64,000 nucleotides of DNA from Nocardia transvalensis (GCF_015477765.1 NZ_JADLQQ010000001.1:434001-498000), one strand, 5' to 3'. Positions 17,205 to 26,434 are shown, numbered from the stretch's first letter. Made by a program: numbers and translations. Notes: a model not told the origin generated them from the sequence alone.

Positions 17205-17236
17205 GGGCGCTTCGTTCGCCGTTGAACGAAGCGCCC
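17205..17236. terminator. bidirectional hairpin terminator
   Basis: A perfect 13-bp inverted repeat (17205-17217 and 17224-17236) with a 6-nt loop lies between the convergent hemophore-like and malic enzyme genes. It probably ends both transcripts. Confidence 0.85.
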
Positions 17237-17258
17237 GCCAGGTAGCCGAAAAGGGTCG

Positions 17259-18479
17259 TTACGCAACGCCTTCGGCGCGCGCGGCGGCGGCCACGGCCTC
17301 GGCGACCGCGGGAGCGACACGCGGGTCCAGCGGGCTCGGCACGATCTTCTCCGGTCCCAGCTCGTCACCGACCACGCTCAGGATGGCGTCGGCGGCGGCG
17401 ATCTTCATGCCCTCGGTGATCCGGCGCGCGCCCGCATCGAGGGCCCCCTTGAACACGCCGGGGAAGGCCAGCACATTGTTGATCTGATTGGGGAAGTCGC
17501 TGCGGCCGGTGGCGACGATCGCGGCGTACTTGTGGGCCACCTCGGGGTGGATCTCCGGGTCCGGGTTGGACATGGCGAACACGATCGACTCCGGCGCCAT
17601 CGAGGCGATCAGCTCCTCGGCGATGGTGCCCGCCGACAGGCCCAGGAACACATCGGCTCCGGCCATCGCCTCGGTCGCGCCGCCGGTGAGGCCACGCGGG
17701 TTGGTGCGCTGCGCCAGCTCGGCCTTCACCGCATTGAGATCGGTGCGGTCGCGGCCGACGATGCCCTTCGAATCGAGCACGACGATGTCGGACACGCCCG
17801 CGGCCAGCAGGATGTTGGTGCACGCGACACCGGCCGCACCGGCGCCGGACACCACGACCTTCAGGCCCTCGACGCCGCGGCCCTGCACCTTGGCGGCGCC
17901 GTTGAGCGCGGCCAGCACCACGATCGCGGTGCCGTGCTGATCGTCGTGCATGACCGGGCAGTCCAGCGCCTCGATGACCCGCTTCTCGATCTCGAAGCAG
18001 CGCGGGGCGGAGATGTCCTCCAGGTTCACCGCGCCGAAGCTCGGGCGCAGCCGGATCAGTGTCTCCACGATCTCGTCGACATCCTTGGTGTCCAACACGA
18101 TCGGGATGGAGTCCAGGCCCGCGAACTTCTTGAACAGCGCGGCCTTGCCCTCCATCACCGGCAGCGACGCCCGCGGGCCGATATCGCCCAGGCCGAGCAC
18201 CGCGGTGCCGTCGCTGACCACCACGACCAGTCGGTCGGTCCAGGTGTAGCGCTTGCACAGGGCCTCGTCCTTGTGGATGGCCCGGCTCACCTGCGCGACG
18301 CCCGGGGTGTAGGCGATGGACAGATCGCGCTGGGTCTCCAGCGGAGCGGTCAGTTCCACCGAGAGCTTGCCCCCGAGATGGCCCGCGAAAATTTCTTCGT
18401 GTGTGATGGCGGAAAGGCTCGCCGAATCGGATTCACGGCTCGCTGTGGCGGCGTTCGGTGCATCAGTCACGGGTGACAC
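17259..18479 (-). CDS. NAD(P)-dependent malic enzyme
   Basis: 406 residues, short bacterial form without the phosphotransacetylase domain. It converts malate to pyruvate and CO2 with NAD(P)+. YTPGVAQVSRAI, the catalytic region GDIGPRASLPVMEGKAALFKKF, CPVMHDDQHGTAIV for metal and malate binding, and the Rossmann motif SGAGAAGVAC are all present. The GTG start at 18479 has AGGAG about 8 nt upstream. It is monocistronic with a long upstream spacer. It could supply NADPH for lipid synthesis, a role inferred from lipid genes elsewhere in the window. Confidence 0.92.
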   Translation of the reverse strand: MSPVTDAPNAATASRESDSASLSAITHEEIFAGHLGGKLSVELTAPLETQRDLSIAYTPGVAQVSRAIHKDEALCKRYTWTDRLVVVVSDGTAVLGLGDIGPRASLPVMEGKAALFKKFAGLDSIPIVLDTKDVDEIVETLIRLRPSFGAVNLEDISAPRCFEIEKRVIEALDCPVMHDDQHGTAIVVLAALNGAAKVQGRGVEGLKVVVSGAGAAGVACTNILLAAGVSDIVVLDSKGIVGRDRTDLNAVKAELAQRTNPRGLTGGATEAMAGADVFLGLSAGTIAEELIASMAPESIVFAMSNPDPEIHPEVAHKYAAIVATGRSDFPNQINNVLAFPGVFKGALDAGARRITEGMKIAAADAILSVVGDELGPEKIVPSPLDPRVAPAVAEAVAAAARAEGVA

Positions 18480-19010
18480 GATTTCACTCCTGCTCGGTGT
18501 CGACTGAACCGTCTCGCGGTTACCGTCGGGTATTCGGATTAGGGGTATTTCTGGTTACTCAGTGCTCTCGGCGGAGGGTGCTGATCACGCAAGGGTCAGT
18601 CGCGCAATACCGTTCGATAGTGACATCGCGGCAAGCCGCATCGGGTATTACGGCGTATCGCTGAACAGATCCGTCGAGCGAGAACCGGACCGGGTGGGTC
18701 CGGGCAATGCTGTGGGGTGGGCCGCGGCCCCGGAGCCGTGCGTCACGGGGCGCAGTTCACCAACCTCCCCCGACCGGGCGGTGGCGTCGGCCAGGGATCG
18801 GAACATTCTGCCAGCAGCGACGACAGGTTGCCAAATCCCCAGTCGGGACGGCCTGTCGCGGCTCGCCCACCGGCCGGGTCGGCGCGGGCGCGGGTCCAGG
18901 GTGCCAATTCCCGAGCGTAGGCCCCGCGAATTACCCGGGGGTAGGCGGAAACTCGCCGTTGAGCGGCCCGCAACGGTGAACTGTCGCACCGGTTTCGGGT
19001 GGTGGTGTGA

Positions 19011-19036
19011 GATCCCGGCCAAAAGCGGGCCGGGAT
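19011..19036. repeat. GATCCCGGCC-type inverted repeat
   Basis: GATCCCGGCC at 19011-19020 is followed after AAAAGCG by its near complement GGCCGGGAT (19028-19036). The same 10-mer, also paired with its complement, bounds the repeat region at 29588-29728, and a variant lies at 30886-30953, so this is a dispersed intergenic element. Confidence 0.6.
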
Positions 19037-19123
19037 GGGGAAAAGGTCGGCGGGCCGGGATGGGGAAAAGGTCGGCGGGCCGGGATGGGGAAGAAGTCGG
19101 CGGGCCGGGACGGGAAGGGGCGG
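19026..19123 (+). repeat. 25-bp tandem repeat, about 3.9 copies
   Basis: Units start at 19026, 19051, 19076 and 19101. The first two are identical, the third differs slightly and the last is truncated. Each unit is purine-rich (CGGGCCGGGATGGGG then AAAAGGTCGG). It lies directly downstream of the flavoprotein stop. The period of 25 is not a multiple of three, so it is not a coding repeat. Confidence 0.85.
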
Positions 19124-19138
19124 CAGGCCGGAGGTGCG

Positions 19139-20728
19139 TCAGGCCGGGGTGAGATCGGCGTGGGGCGTTGTCGTGCCGGGGTCGTGTTGTTCCGGGCGTA
19201 CCCAGACGGATTCGACGCCGCCTGCCAGGAGGCGGATCTGCCAGTCGTTGCCTACTCCGGGGTGGTCGGTGCGGCGGTGCATGCCGCGGGTTTCGGTGCG
19301 GGCCAGGGCGCTGTATTTGGTCCAGCGGGCCACTGCCAGCAGGGCCGCCGCCTCCCGGGCACGTAGGCGCTCCGGCCCGTCGCCGCCGAGATCGCATTCG
19401 GTCACCGGCCACATGCCGTCGAGTTCGGCGATGCTGTCGCGCAGGCTGCCCGCGCTGCGCCAGTAGCTGCGCCGCAACGGCAGGGTGTGCTCCTGCACCA
19501 GACCGATCACCGCCCGCGGGTCGATACTCGCCGACGTGCTCAGCCCCGCCCCGGGCGTCCGGCGCGCCTTACCCAGGCGTCTGCGCCCGCGCGCGAACCG
19601 GGCCGCACCCGCACCCGCCCACACCCCCGACGAGATCGCCCAGGCCCCGCCCTGACCGCCGAATCCGCCCACCGCGCCGGTGATCGGCTCCCGGGTGGTC
19701 ACGTCACCGGCGCCGAACAAACCGGGAACCGTTGTCGCACAATCGAACCCGACGATGCGTAGGCCGCCGGTGCCGCGCACGGTGCCCTCCAGCACCGCCC
19801 GCACCGGCACCCGGGCACCGGTGATCGACCAGCCACGGGCCAACTGCTCGCGCAGCGGCCCCGGAATCTCGTCGAGCGCCGCGTAGACCCGGCGGCCGTC
19901 GGCAATGGCCTCGAAGGCCGCCGCGCGAGAGCCGAACGGTTCGCCACCGATGGCCGCACCCGTCTCGTCGTACAGGGTGGCGAAGTGCAGGGCCAGATCG
20001 GGCGCGGACGCCGTGACCGGTGCGGGCATCCCGTCGGGGACCGCGGCCAGGCGCACCCCGCCGACGGGTGCCAGCGCATAAGCGCTCGAGAACTCCATCC
20101 CGGACAACTCGCCACCCACCTCGGCGGCCATCAGCAGTCCGTCACCGGTGTCGACGTCGGTGCCCACGCCGCCGGACAGGAACGCGCATCCGCCGGTGGC
20201 CAGCACCACCGCCCCCGCCCGCACGGTCCAGCCGCGGAAACCGTTACGCAATTGCACCCCGGACGCGCCGGTCACCACCCCCTCGGAGTCGACGAGCAGC
20301 TGCAGCGCCGGATGGTGATCGAGGATCCGCACCCCCGCCACGATCAGGCTGCGCCGCATGCGACCGAGATACTTCGCCCCGTCCAGACACACCCGGGCGG
20401 GCAGCCCCGCCCGTTCACCCGGAAACCGGTACCCCCAGCGGACCAGCTGATCGACCCGGCGGTGGGTCTCGTCGAGCACCCGGTGCATCCACTCCGGATC
20501 ACCCAGGTAGCCACCGTGGGCGACGCTGCGCCGCACCGCCTCCTCGCGCGCCGGACCGGGCGGGATGTTCCACAGCGCGACAAGCCCTCTGGCGGTGGGA
20601 CCGCTACTGCCACAGCGCCCTTTGTCGACCATGACCACGCGAGCCCCCGCATGAGCGGCGGCAAGAGCGGCCCACGCCCCCGCGGGCCCACCACCTACCA
20701 CCAGCACATCGAACTCAACGGCCGTCAC
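19139..20728 (-). CDS. FAD-dependent fumarate reductase/SDH-flavoprotein-like oxidoreductase
   Basis: About 529 residues. The N-terminal FAD motif GGGPAGAWAALAAAHAGA, the mid-protein ATGGCAFLSGGVGTD and the late GLFGAGDVTTREPITGAVGG place it in the fumarate reductase/L-aspartate oxidase/APS-reductase flavoprotein superfamily. I prefer the GTG at 20728, which puts the Rossmann motif 11 residues from the N-terminus; an ATG at 20755 would add nine residues, several of them phenylalanines. It lies downstream of the PHP and small membrane protein genes. No partner iron-sulfur subunit is visible nearby, so its electron acceptor and substrate are unknown. Confidence 0.75.
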   Translation of the reverse strand: MTAVEFDVLVVGGGPAGAWAALAAAHAGARVVMVDKGRCGSSGPTARGLVALWNIPPGPAREEAVRRSVAHGGYLGDPEWMHRVLDETHRRVDQLVRWGYRFPGERAGLPARVCLDGAKYLGRMRRSLIVAGVRILDHHPALQLLVDSEGVVTGASGVQLRNGFRGWTVRAGAVVLATGGCAFLSGGVGTDVDTGDGLLMAAEVGGELSGMEFSSAYALAPVGGVRLAAVPDGMPAPVTASAPDLALHFATLYDETGAAIGGEPFGSRAAAFEAIADGRRVYAALDEIPGPLREQLARGWSITGARVPVRAVLEGTVRGTGGLRIVGFDCATTVPGLFGAGDVTTREPITGAVGGFGGQGGAWAISSGVWAGAGAARFARGRRRLGKARRTPGAGLSTSASIDPRAVIGLVQEHTLPLRRSYWRSAGSLRDSIAELDGMWPVTECDLGGDGPERLRAREAAALLAVARWTKYSALARTETRGMHRRTDHPGVGNDWQIRLLAGGVESVWVRPEQHDPGTTTPHADLTPA

Positions 20729-20779
20729 AAAGAAAAATATTCGGCCACAATTCATCCGACCGCAACTGTTACGCGAGAC

Positions 20780-21046
20780 TCAATTCCACCATTGCGTAAC
20801 CAAAAGGTAACCCGCCGCAACAAAAACGACCACCGACCCGGAAAAGGCCGCGAAACCTCGACGCCGATCGGTAAATATCTGTGCCGCGACGGCCGCCGCC
20901 GACAACCCGATATGCCATATCACCGTCGCCGCACCCGGACCCGGAAAACCCCGCCGCACGCCCAGGATCTCGGCGCCGATCACCACCAGCGTCAGCGCCA
21001 CCATCCCGGCGGCGACCGTTCCGCTCATCGCCCGCAACACCCTCAT
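20780..21046 (-). CDS. small multi-pass membrane protein
   Basis: 88 residues with about three hydrophobic segments: AAGMVALTLVVIGAEIL, a middle segment around VIWHIGLSAAAVAAQIF, and a C-terminal VVVFVAAGYLLVTQWW. No conserved motif is recognised. It starts 10 bp after the stop of the PHP gene and lies just upstream of the flavoprotein gene, so it is likely cotranscribed with both. It might anchor the flavoprotein or the phosphatase at the membrane, but this is only positional inference. Confidence 0.6.
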   Translation of the reverse strand: MRVLRAMSGTVAAGMVALTLVVIGAEILGVRRGFPGPGAATVIWHIGLSAAAVAAQIFTDRRRGFAAFSGSVVVFVAAGYLLVTQWWN

Positions 21047-21056
21047 GCCCCCTCAC

Positions 21057-21911
21057 TCACGACACCATCACCGGCACCCCGCTCGCCTTGCCCGCCAACG
21101 TCTCGAACTGCTCGGGATCGGTGGTGAACTCGCCGAGCCGGATGGTCTTGTTGGACCCGTGGTAGTCCGAGGAGCCGGTGGTGAGCAGCCCGAGTTCGTC
21201 GGCCAGCTCGCGCAGCAGCACCCGATCGGCCGCGCTGTGGTCGGGATGATCGACCTCGAGCCCGGCCAGCCCGAGGGCGGCCAGGTCGCGGATCTCGTCG
21301 AGGGCGAGCAATCTGCCGCGGCTGCGGGCCCGCGCATGGGCCACCACGGTCACCCCGCCCGCGGCGGTGACCATTTCGACCGCGCGGCGCAGCGGCGTGT
21401 CGGCCTTCTCCACGTAGTAGCGTCCGCGCGGCGCCAGCAGTTCTTCGAAGGCCGCGCTCACCGTCGGCACCACCCCCGCCGCCACGAGGGCTCTGGCCAG
21501 ATGCGGACGCCCGGCCGACGCGCCCGCCGAGGCGAGCACCGCTTCCGGGTCTACCGGCAAGCCGTCGGCGGCCATGCGCTCGGCCATCGCCCGCACCCGG
21601 GCGACACGCTCGGCGCGCAACCGCTCCCGCTCCTGGGCGAAGGACGCGTCGGCGGGATCGAATAGATAGGCCAGCAGATGCACCGACACCGGCCAGCCGT
21701 CCTCCCCCATGCCCATGCACGACATCTCCATACCGCGCACCAGCGCCATCCCGTGCGGCAGCGCGGCGGCGGCCTCGGCCCAGCCGGAGGTGGTGTCGTG
21801 GTCGGTGATCGCCACGACGTCGAGGCCCGCCTCGGCGGCCTTGCCGATCAACTCCGCGGGAGTGTCGGTGCCGTCGGATGCGGTGGAGTGGGTATGCAGG
21901 TCGATGCGCAC
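21057..21911 (-). CDS. PHP-domain phosphoesterase
   Basis: 284 residues from the GTG at 21911. The PHP metal motifs are visible: DLHTHSTASDGT at the N-terminus, AITDHDTTSGW near residue 36 and GSSDYHG near the C-terminus. Such single-domain PHP proteins hydrolyse small phosphate esters; some act as 3',5'-nucleoside bisphosphate phosphatases or 5'-3' RNases. A longer reading frame upstream lacks any such motif and would overlap the corA promoter. It is divergent from corA, 51 bp away. Confidence 0.85.
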   Translation of the reverse strand: MRIDLHTHSTASDGTDTPAELIGKAAEAGLDVVAITDHDTTSGWAEAAAALPHGMALVRGMEMSCMGMGEDGWPVSVHLLAYLFDPADASFAQERERLRAERVARVRAMAERMAADGLPVDPEAVLASAGASAGRPHLARALVAAGVVPTVSAAFEELLAPRGRYYVEKADTPLRRAVEMVTAAGGVTVVAHARARSRGRLLALDEIRDLAALGLAGLEVDHPDHSAADRVLLRELADELGLLTTGSSDYHGSNKTIRLGEFTTDPEQFETLAGKASGVPVMVS

Positions 21912-21949
21912 CCGTCCATCTTGCCCAAGATCGAGACGAGGTCGACGGC

Positions 21950-21962
21950 TAGCATCCAACCC
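21950..21962 (+). promoter_or_regulatory. corA leaderless promoter -10
   Basis: TAGCAT (21950-21955) followed by 7 nt and the GTG start, with no Shine-Dalgarno sequence. This is the TANNNT-N7-RTG layout of leaderless actinobacterial genes. Confidence 0.55.
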
Positions 21963-23039
21963 GTGCCTCAGATTCCGCCACTGCCGTCGTTCCGCGGACG
22001 CGGGAAGGCGGATCAGCCCCGGCCCCGGATACCGGTGCCCACCGCGCGCGCGATCATCGACTGCGCGGTGTATGTCGACGGGCATCGGCTGCCCGGCCGG
22101 TTCGCTCCGGCCGAGGCCCTGACCGAGGTCCGCGAGCGCGCGGCCGGTTTCGTCTGGGTGGGTCTGCACGCGCCGGACGAATTCCAGATGGACGAGGTGG
22201 CAAGGACTTTCGACCTACACCCCTTGGCGGCCGAGGATGCCGTACACGCGCATCAGCGGCCCAAATTGGAGCGCTACGACGACACTCTGTTTCTGGTGCT
22301 GCGCACCGTGAAATACGTCGAACACGATCTGCACTCCGTCAGCGAGATCGTCGAAACCGGCGAGATCATGGTGTTCATGGGCCGCGATTTCGTGGTCACC
22401 GTCCGCCATGGTGACCACACCGGACTCACCGGGGTGCGGCGGGAACTCGAGGCGAGTCCGGAACGGCTCGCCCTGGGCCCCGGAGCGGTGCTGCACGCGG
22501 TCGCCGATCATGTGGTCGACAGGTATGTGGAGGTGATGGCGGATATCGAGGAGGACGTCGAGGAAATGGAGGAGGAGGTCTTCACCCCGCGCAATCGCCT
22601 CGCCACCGAATCGATCTATCAACTCAAGAGAGAAGTGGTGGAACTGCGGCGCGCGGTGAATCCGCTGGCGCTGCCGCTGCAATTGCTGTCCCGTAGCACG
22701 GAATTGCCGGTGCCCAAGGAGATCCGGCGCTACCTGCGCGACGTGGCCGACCATCACACCGCCGTCGCCGAACGGATCACCGATTTCGACGAATCGCTGA
22801 GCGCGCTGATCAATGCGGCACTGACGAAGGTGACCGTGCAGCAGAACACCGATATGCGCAAGATCTCCGCATGGGCGGCGATGGCGGCGGTGCCGACCAT
22901 GATCGCGGGCATCTACGGCATGAACTTCGACCACATGCCGGAACTGCATTGGACATACGGTTACGGCGGCATCTGGATCGTCATTCTGCTCGCGGTCGCC
23001 GGATTGTTCGTCACCTTCCGCCGCAACAATTGGCTGTAG
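21963..23039 (+). CDS. corA: CorA magnesium/cobalt transporter
   Basis: 358 residues. It has the long soluble N-terminal domain, the coiled stalk (EDVEEMEEEVFTPRN), and two C-terminal membrane helices with the signature YGMNF between them (IAGIYGMNFDHMPEL). It forms a pentameric Mg2+ channel in the membrane. The start is the GTG at 21963; frames extending further upstream run into the PHP gene. Matches Rv1239c in local gene context. Its stop lies 2 bp from the convergent SUFU-like gene, with no terminator between. Confidence 0.93.
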   Translation: MPQIPPLPSFRGRGKADQPRPRIPVPTARAIIDCAVYVDGHRLPGRFAPAEALTEVRERAAGFVWVGLHAPDEFQMDEVARTFDLHPLAAEDAVHAHQRPKLERYDDTLFLVLRTVKYVEHDLHSVSEIVETGEIMVFMGRDFVVTVRHGDHTGLTGVRRELEASPERLALGPGAVLHAVADHVVDRYVEVMADIEEDVEEMEEEVFTPRNRLATESIYQLKREVVELRRAVNPLALPLQLLSRSTELPVPKEIRRYLRDVADHHTAVAERITDFDESLSALINAALTKVTVQQNTDMRKISAWAAMAAVPTMIAGIYGMNFDHMPELHWTYGYGGIWIVILLAVAGLFVTFRRNNWL

Positions 23040-23041
23040 GA

Positions 23042-23617
23042 CTACAGGCTGGCGGCGCCTCGCGCGGGATCGCGCACGTCGATTCCCGCCTCGGCCCACG
23101 CCTCGCGCAGCGCCCCGGCGCCCCGCACGCGCACCCATGCGGCCTCGGTGGCGGTGATCGGCGCCACCGCCAGGAAGCGCACGGGCTCAGCGGGTTCCGG
23201 CAGGGGTACCTCGGGAATCTCGCTCGGGCCCAGCAGCGCGGCGGTGAACGAGGAGTTGCGCCACAACGGTTCTCCGAGATCCAGCAGCGCATCGGGCTGC
23301 AGCACAATGCCTTCCACCGCGGGCGAGGCGATCAGCACGCCGAGCCCGCGGACCAGCCCGGTCGTTTCGCTCACGCCGCCGCGCAGGGTCAGCACCAGTT
23401 CCGCGCGGGGACCGCGCACCGGATCGGCCAGGGCGGCAGTCGGATCGGTCATCGGGTGCCGCGCCCCGCCGAGCGTCACGTAATGCACGAATTCACCGAC
23501 CGGGATGCGCAGGATCTCGATCGGCTCCAACCCCAGAAACGTCACCGACGCCGAATCGGCAGACGACACACCATAGTGTCCGAGCACGGCGGCCCGGACC
23601 TCGTCGAGCACCTGCAT
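23042..23617 (-). CDS. suppressor-of-fused (SUFU)-like domain protein
   Basis: 191 residues, soluble, no membrane segment. The layout (VTFLGLEPIEILRIPVGEFVHYVTLGGAR, then a variable middle with ELVLTLRGG, then FLAVAPITATEAAWVRVRGAGALREAW) fits bacterial suppressor-of-fused domain proteins, whose function in bacteria is not known and includes immunity-like roles. It starts 3 bp after the stop of the stress-protein gene and is probably cotranscribed. Family assignment is from memory of the pattern. Confidence 0.65.
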   Translation of the reverse strand: MQVLDEVRAAVLGHYGVSSADSASVTFLGLEPIEILRIPVGEFVHYVTLGGARHPMTDPTAALADPVRGPRAELVLTLRGGVSETTGLVRGLGVLIASPAVEGIVLQPDALLDLGEPLWRNSSFTAALLGPSEIPEVPLPEPAEPVRFLAVAPITATEAAWVRVRGAGALREAWAEAGIDVRDPARGAASL

Positions 23618-23620
23618 GCG

Positions 23621-24112
23621 TCAGATCGCCAGCCGGGCCAGCATGTCGCGGGCCTGCTCGGCCGTCTTCGGTTCGCACAGCACGTCGTAGCGCCCGGCCA
23701 CCAACTGCATGGTCGAGGCGAAGTCGCGCTGCCCGCGGGTAGCGGCATACGGGATCGAGGTGGAGATGACACCGAAGATGATGCCGCCCACCAGACCCAC
23801 CACCAGCGGGCCGATCGCGCCGCCGCTGGTGAACAGGCTCAGCAGCAGACCCAGGAACAGGCCCAGCCAGGCGCCCGAGACCATGCCTCCGCCGATCACC
23901 TTGCCCCACGTCAGGCGGTACAGCACCCGCTCGACCTGCATCAGGTCGACGCCGACAATGGTCACGTTCTGCACCGGAAACTGATTATCGGCCAGATAGT
24001 CGACCGCCCGCTGCGCCTCGGCATAGGTCGGATACGACCCGACCGGCCAGCCCGACGGTGGCGTCGGCAGGGCCGGCCGGTTGCGGTTCGAGTTCCCCAA
24101 CGGATTGGTCAT
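23621..24112 (-). CDS. general stress protein 17M-like membrane protein (Rv1231c-like)
   Basis: 163 residues. An N-terminal GSP17M/YflT-like domain (VGSYPTYAEAQRAVDYLADNQFPVQNVTIVG) is followed by a Gly-rich hydrophobic hairpin (GLFLGLLLSLFTSGGAIGPLVVGLVGGIIFG) and a C-terminal alpha/beta tail. It likely sits in the membrane by two helices. Gene context matches the mycobacterial corA-mrp region. Function unknown; the domain is linked to stress regulons in other bacteria. Confidence 0.8.
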   Translation of the reverse strand: MTNPLGNSNRNRPALPTPPSGWPVGSYPTYAEAQRAVDYLADNQFPVQNVTIVGVDLMQVERVLYRLTWGKVIGGGMVSGAWLGLFLGLLLSLFTSGGAIGPLVVGLVGGIIFGVISTSIPYAATRGQRDFASTMQLVAGRYDVLCEPKTAEQARDMLARLAI

Positions 24113-24124
24113 GGTTCCATCATG

Positions 24125-25081
24125 CTAGTTTTCGGCCATCGACGGGGGCGCGAAACGCGTGGTTCGCACCATTCCCGCGGCCCGGCCCTTATCGGCTATG
24201 ACCCGCGCCATCTTCGCGCTCGCCTCGTCGATCATCTCCTCGCCCAGCATCACCGCGCCGCGGGCGCCGCCGTCGGCGGAGGTGTGATAGGCGTAGGCGT
24301 CCAGGATCTCCTCGGCCCGATCGTAATCGGCCTGGCGTGGGGAGAAAATCTCGTTGGCGGCCTCGATCTGGGTCGGATGCAGCACCCATTTTCCGTCGAA
24401 ACCCAGTGCGGCCGTGCGGGATGCGGCGCGCCGGAAACCGTCCAGGTCGCGAATCTGCAGATAGGGCCCGTCGATCGCCTGTAACCCGTGCGCGCGGGCG
24501 GCGAGCAGGATGGTCATCAGAATGTGATGGTAGGCATCGCCGGTGTCGTAACCTTCCGGCTGTTCGCCCACCACCAGGGTGCGCATATTGATACTCGCCA
24601 TGAAATCGGCCGGACCGAACACCAGGGTCTGCACGCGCGGGCTCGCGGTGGCGATCTCATCGATGGCGCGCAGCCCCTGCGCGTTCTCGATCTGCGGTTC
24701 GATACCGATGCGCCCGATCTCGAGCCCGGCGGACTTCTCCAATTGGGTCAGCAGCAGATCCAGCGCCCGCACCTGACCGGCGTCGGTCACCTTCGGCAGC
24801 AGAATCGCATCCAGCGTCGCGCCCGCGCCCTCGACCACCGCGATGACATCGGCGTAGGTCCACTCGGTGGTCCAGTCGTTGACGCGCACCACCCGGATCT
24901 GCTTACCCCAGCCGGAGGAATTCAGCGCCGCGATGATGTTGGCCCGGGCCGCGGCCTTGGCCGCCGGAGCCACCGCATCCTCGAGATCGAGGAAGATCTC
25001 GTCGGCGGGCAGTCCCATGGCCTTCTCGATCATCCGCGGATTGCTGCCGGGGACGGCGAGCACCGAACGGCGGGTTGACAT
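24125..25081 (-). CDS. HpcH/HpaI aldolase family, CitE-like lyase
   Basis: 318 residues, TIM-barrel lyase of the CitE/malyl-CoA lyase group, cleaving or forming C-C bonds in (acyl-CoA) hydroxy acids with Mg2+. RRSVLAVPGSNPRMIEKA, EIFLDLEDAVAP (metal Asp/Glu), GIEPQIENAQGL and GFDGKWVLHPTQIEAAN are typical. The ATG at 25081 is chosen because GAGGAGG lies about 7 nt upstream; an ATG five codons earlier overlaps that site. It is divergent from the MgtE-N/CBS gene. Which thioester it uses is unclear. Confidence 0.85.
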   Translation of the reverse strand: MSTRRSVLAVPGSNPRMIEKAMGLPADEIFLDLEDAVAPAAKAAARANIIAALNSSGWGKQIRVVRVNDWTTEWTYADVIAVVEGAGATLDAILLPKVTDAGQVRALDLLLTQLEKSAGLEIGRIGIEPQIENAQGLRAIDEIATASPRVQTLVFGPADFMASINMRTLVVGEQPEGYDTGDAYHHILMTILLAARAHGLQAIDGPYLQIRDLDGFRRAASRTAALGFDGKWVLHPTQIEAANEIFSPRQADYDRAEEILDAYAYHTSADGGARGAVMLGEEMIDEASAKMARVIADKGRAAGMVRTTRFAPPSMAEN

Positions 25082-25104
25082 GCGCGGCCTCCTCATTCGA
25101 CCTC

Positions 25105-25117
25105 TAGCCTGGCAACC
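25105..25117 (+). promoter_or_regulatory. leaderless promoter -10 of MgtE-N/CBS gene
   Basis: TAGCCT (25105-25110), 7 nt, then ATG at 25118, with no Shine-Dalgarno sequence between. Confidence 0.55.
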
Positions 25118-26434
25118 ATGGCAGCGACGAGGGTTTTCGCCGCCAGGCTGGCGGGCCTGGTGGTGCTGGGTCCGGACGGCGAGTCTATCGGCCGCGTCCG
25201 GGACGTGGTGATCTCCATCCGATACGACCGCCAGCAGCCCCGGGTGCTCGGCCTGCTCGTCGAACTGCCCACCCGCAAACGGATTTTCGTACCCATGCTG
25301 CGTGTCACCGCGATCGAACCGGGTTCGGTGACCCTCAACACCGGCACCGTCAGCCTGCGCCGATTCGAGCAGCGGCCGGGGGAAATGCTGGCGCTGGCGC
25401 AGGTCCTGGACTCCAAGGTGCGGGTGGACGATCCCGAACTGCCCGATCTGCACGACGTCGACGTGTTCGTGGTGGATCTGGGTATCGAGCAGACCCGGAC
25501 CCGGGACTGGATGGTGTCGCGGGTGGCGGTGCGCGGGCACCGCAGACTCGGCCGGCGACGCGCGGTGCACGTGGTGAACTGGACCCATGTGCGGGGGCTG
25601 ACCCAGCACGAACTGAATCTGCCCGGCCAGGACGTCACCCAGCTGCTCGGGCAGTTCGAGGGGCTGCGCCCGGCCGACGTCGCGCATCTGCTGCGCGGAC
25701 TGCCCGAGAAGCGGCGCATCGAGCTGGCCCGGGCCCTCGACGACGAGCGACTCGCCGACGTGGTGCAGGAGTTGCCCGAAACCGATCAGGTCCGGCTGCT
25801 GCAGCAGCTGGGTGTGGAGCGGGCCGCCGATCTGCTGGAGGCGATGGATCCCGACGACGCGGCCGACCTGCTCGGCGAGTTGCCCACCGGGGAGGCGGAG
25901 TCGCTGCTGGCGCTGATGGATCCGGAGGAATCCGAGCCGGTGCGACGATTGCTGGAGTACTCGCCCTACACCGCGGGCGGCATGATGACGCCCGCGCCGG
26001 TGATCCTCTCCCCCGCCGCCACGGTCGCCGAGGCGCTGGCACGGGTGCGCAATCCGGATCTGACCCCGGCGTTGGCCTCGATGGTGTTCGTGGTGCGCCC
26101 GCCCACGGCCACGCCCACCGGGCGCTATCTGGGCTGCGTACACACCCAGCAACTGTTGCGCGAACCTCCGGCCAATTTGATCGGTGGCATCCTCGACGCC
26201 GATCTGGCGCGATTGCAGCCCGACGCGCCGCTACCCGCCGTGACCCGATATTTCGCCACCTACAACCTGGTCTGCGGTCCGGTGGTCGACGACGAGAACC
26301 ATCTGCTCGGCGCGGTGTCGGTGGACGACGTCCTCGACCATCTGCTGCCCGAGGACTGGCGCGAACACGATGAAGAGGCCCACGCGCTGCAGACCGGCGC
26401 CCACGCCGCCGACGGCACGGGAGAACAACCATGA
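25118..26434 (+). CDS. PRC-barrel / MgtE N-domain / CBS protein (Rv1232c-like)
   Basis: 438 residues, soluble. The first 170 resemble PRC-barrel segments (LVVLGPDGESIGRVRDVVI). Residues 190-280 match the superhelical MgtE N domain (LRPADVAHLLRGLP, LDDERLADVVQELPE, MDPDDAADLLGELP). From about 285, EYSPYTAGGMMTP begins a CBS pair. It lacks the MgtE membrane domain, so it is not a channel alone; it may sense Mg2+ for another transporter. Its stop overlaps the DUF1003 start by 4 bp. Confidence 0.85.
   Translation: MAATRVFAARLAGLVVLGPDGESIGRVRDVVISIRYDRQQPRVLGLLVELPTRKRIFVPMLRVTAIEPGSVTLNTGTVSLRRFEQRPGEMLALAQVLDSKVRVDDPELPDLHDVDVFVVDLGIEQTRTRDWMVSRVAVRGHRRLGRRRAVHVVNWTHVRGLTQHELNLPGQDVTQLLGQFEGLRPADVAHLLRGLPEKRRIELARALDDERLADVVQELPETDQVRLLQQLGVERAADLLEAMDPDDAADLLGELPTGEAESLLALMDPEESEPVRRLLEYSPYTAGGMMTPAPVILSPAATVAEALARVRNPDLTPALASMVFVVRPPTATPTGRYLGCVHTQQLLREPPANLIGGILDADLARLQPDAPLPAVTRYFATYNLVCGPVVDDENHLLGAVSVDDVLDHLLPEDWREHDEEAHALQTGAHAADGTGEQP

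Larger units (their letters stand above)
18480..19138. other. 659-bp intergenic region with repeats
   Basis: This spacer separates the malic enzyme and flavoprotein genes, both leftward. The part near 18480 should hold the malic enzyme promoter, though I see no clear box. The part next to the flavoprotein stop holds the GATCCCGGCC inverted repeat (19011-19036) and a 25-bp tandem array. Short open frames in between have no ribosome sites and no recognisable product. Confidence 0.6.

Noticed and set aside
18562..19152. Open frame of 196 residues in the malic enzyme/flavoprotein spacer
   Set aside because: Arg/Pro/Gly-rich, no ribosome site, runs into the 25-bp repeat; not protein-like.
25082..26152. 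N-terminal extension of the CitE-like gene
   Set aside because: It lies opposite the MgtE-N/CBS gene; the GAGGAGG site fixes the start at 25081.
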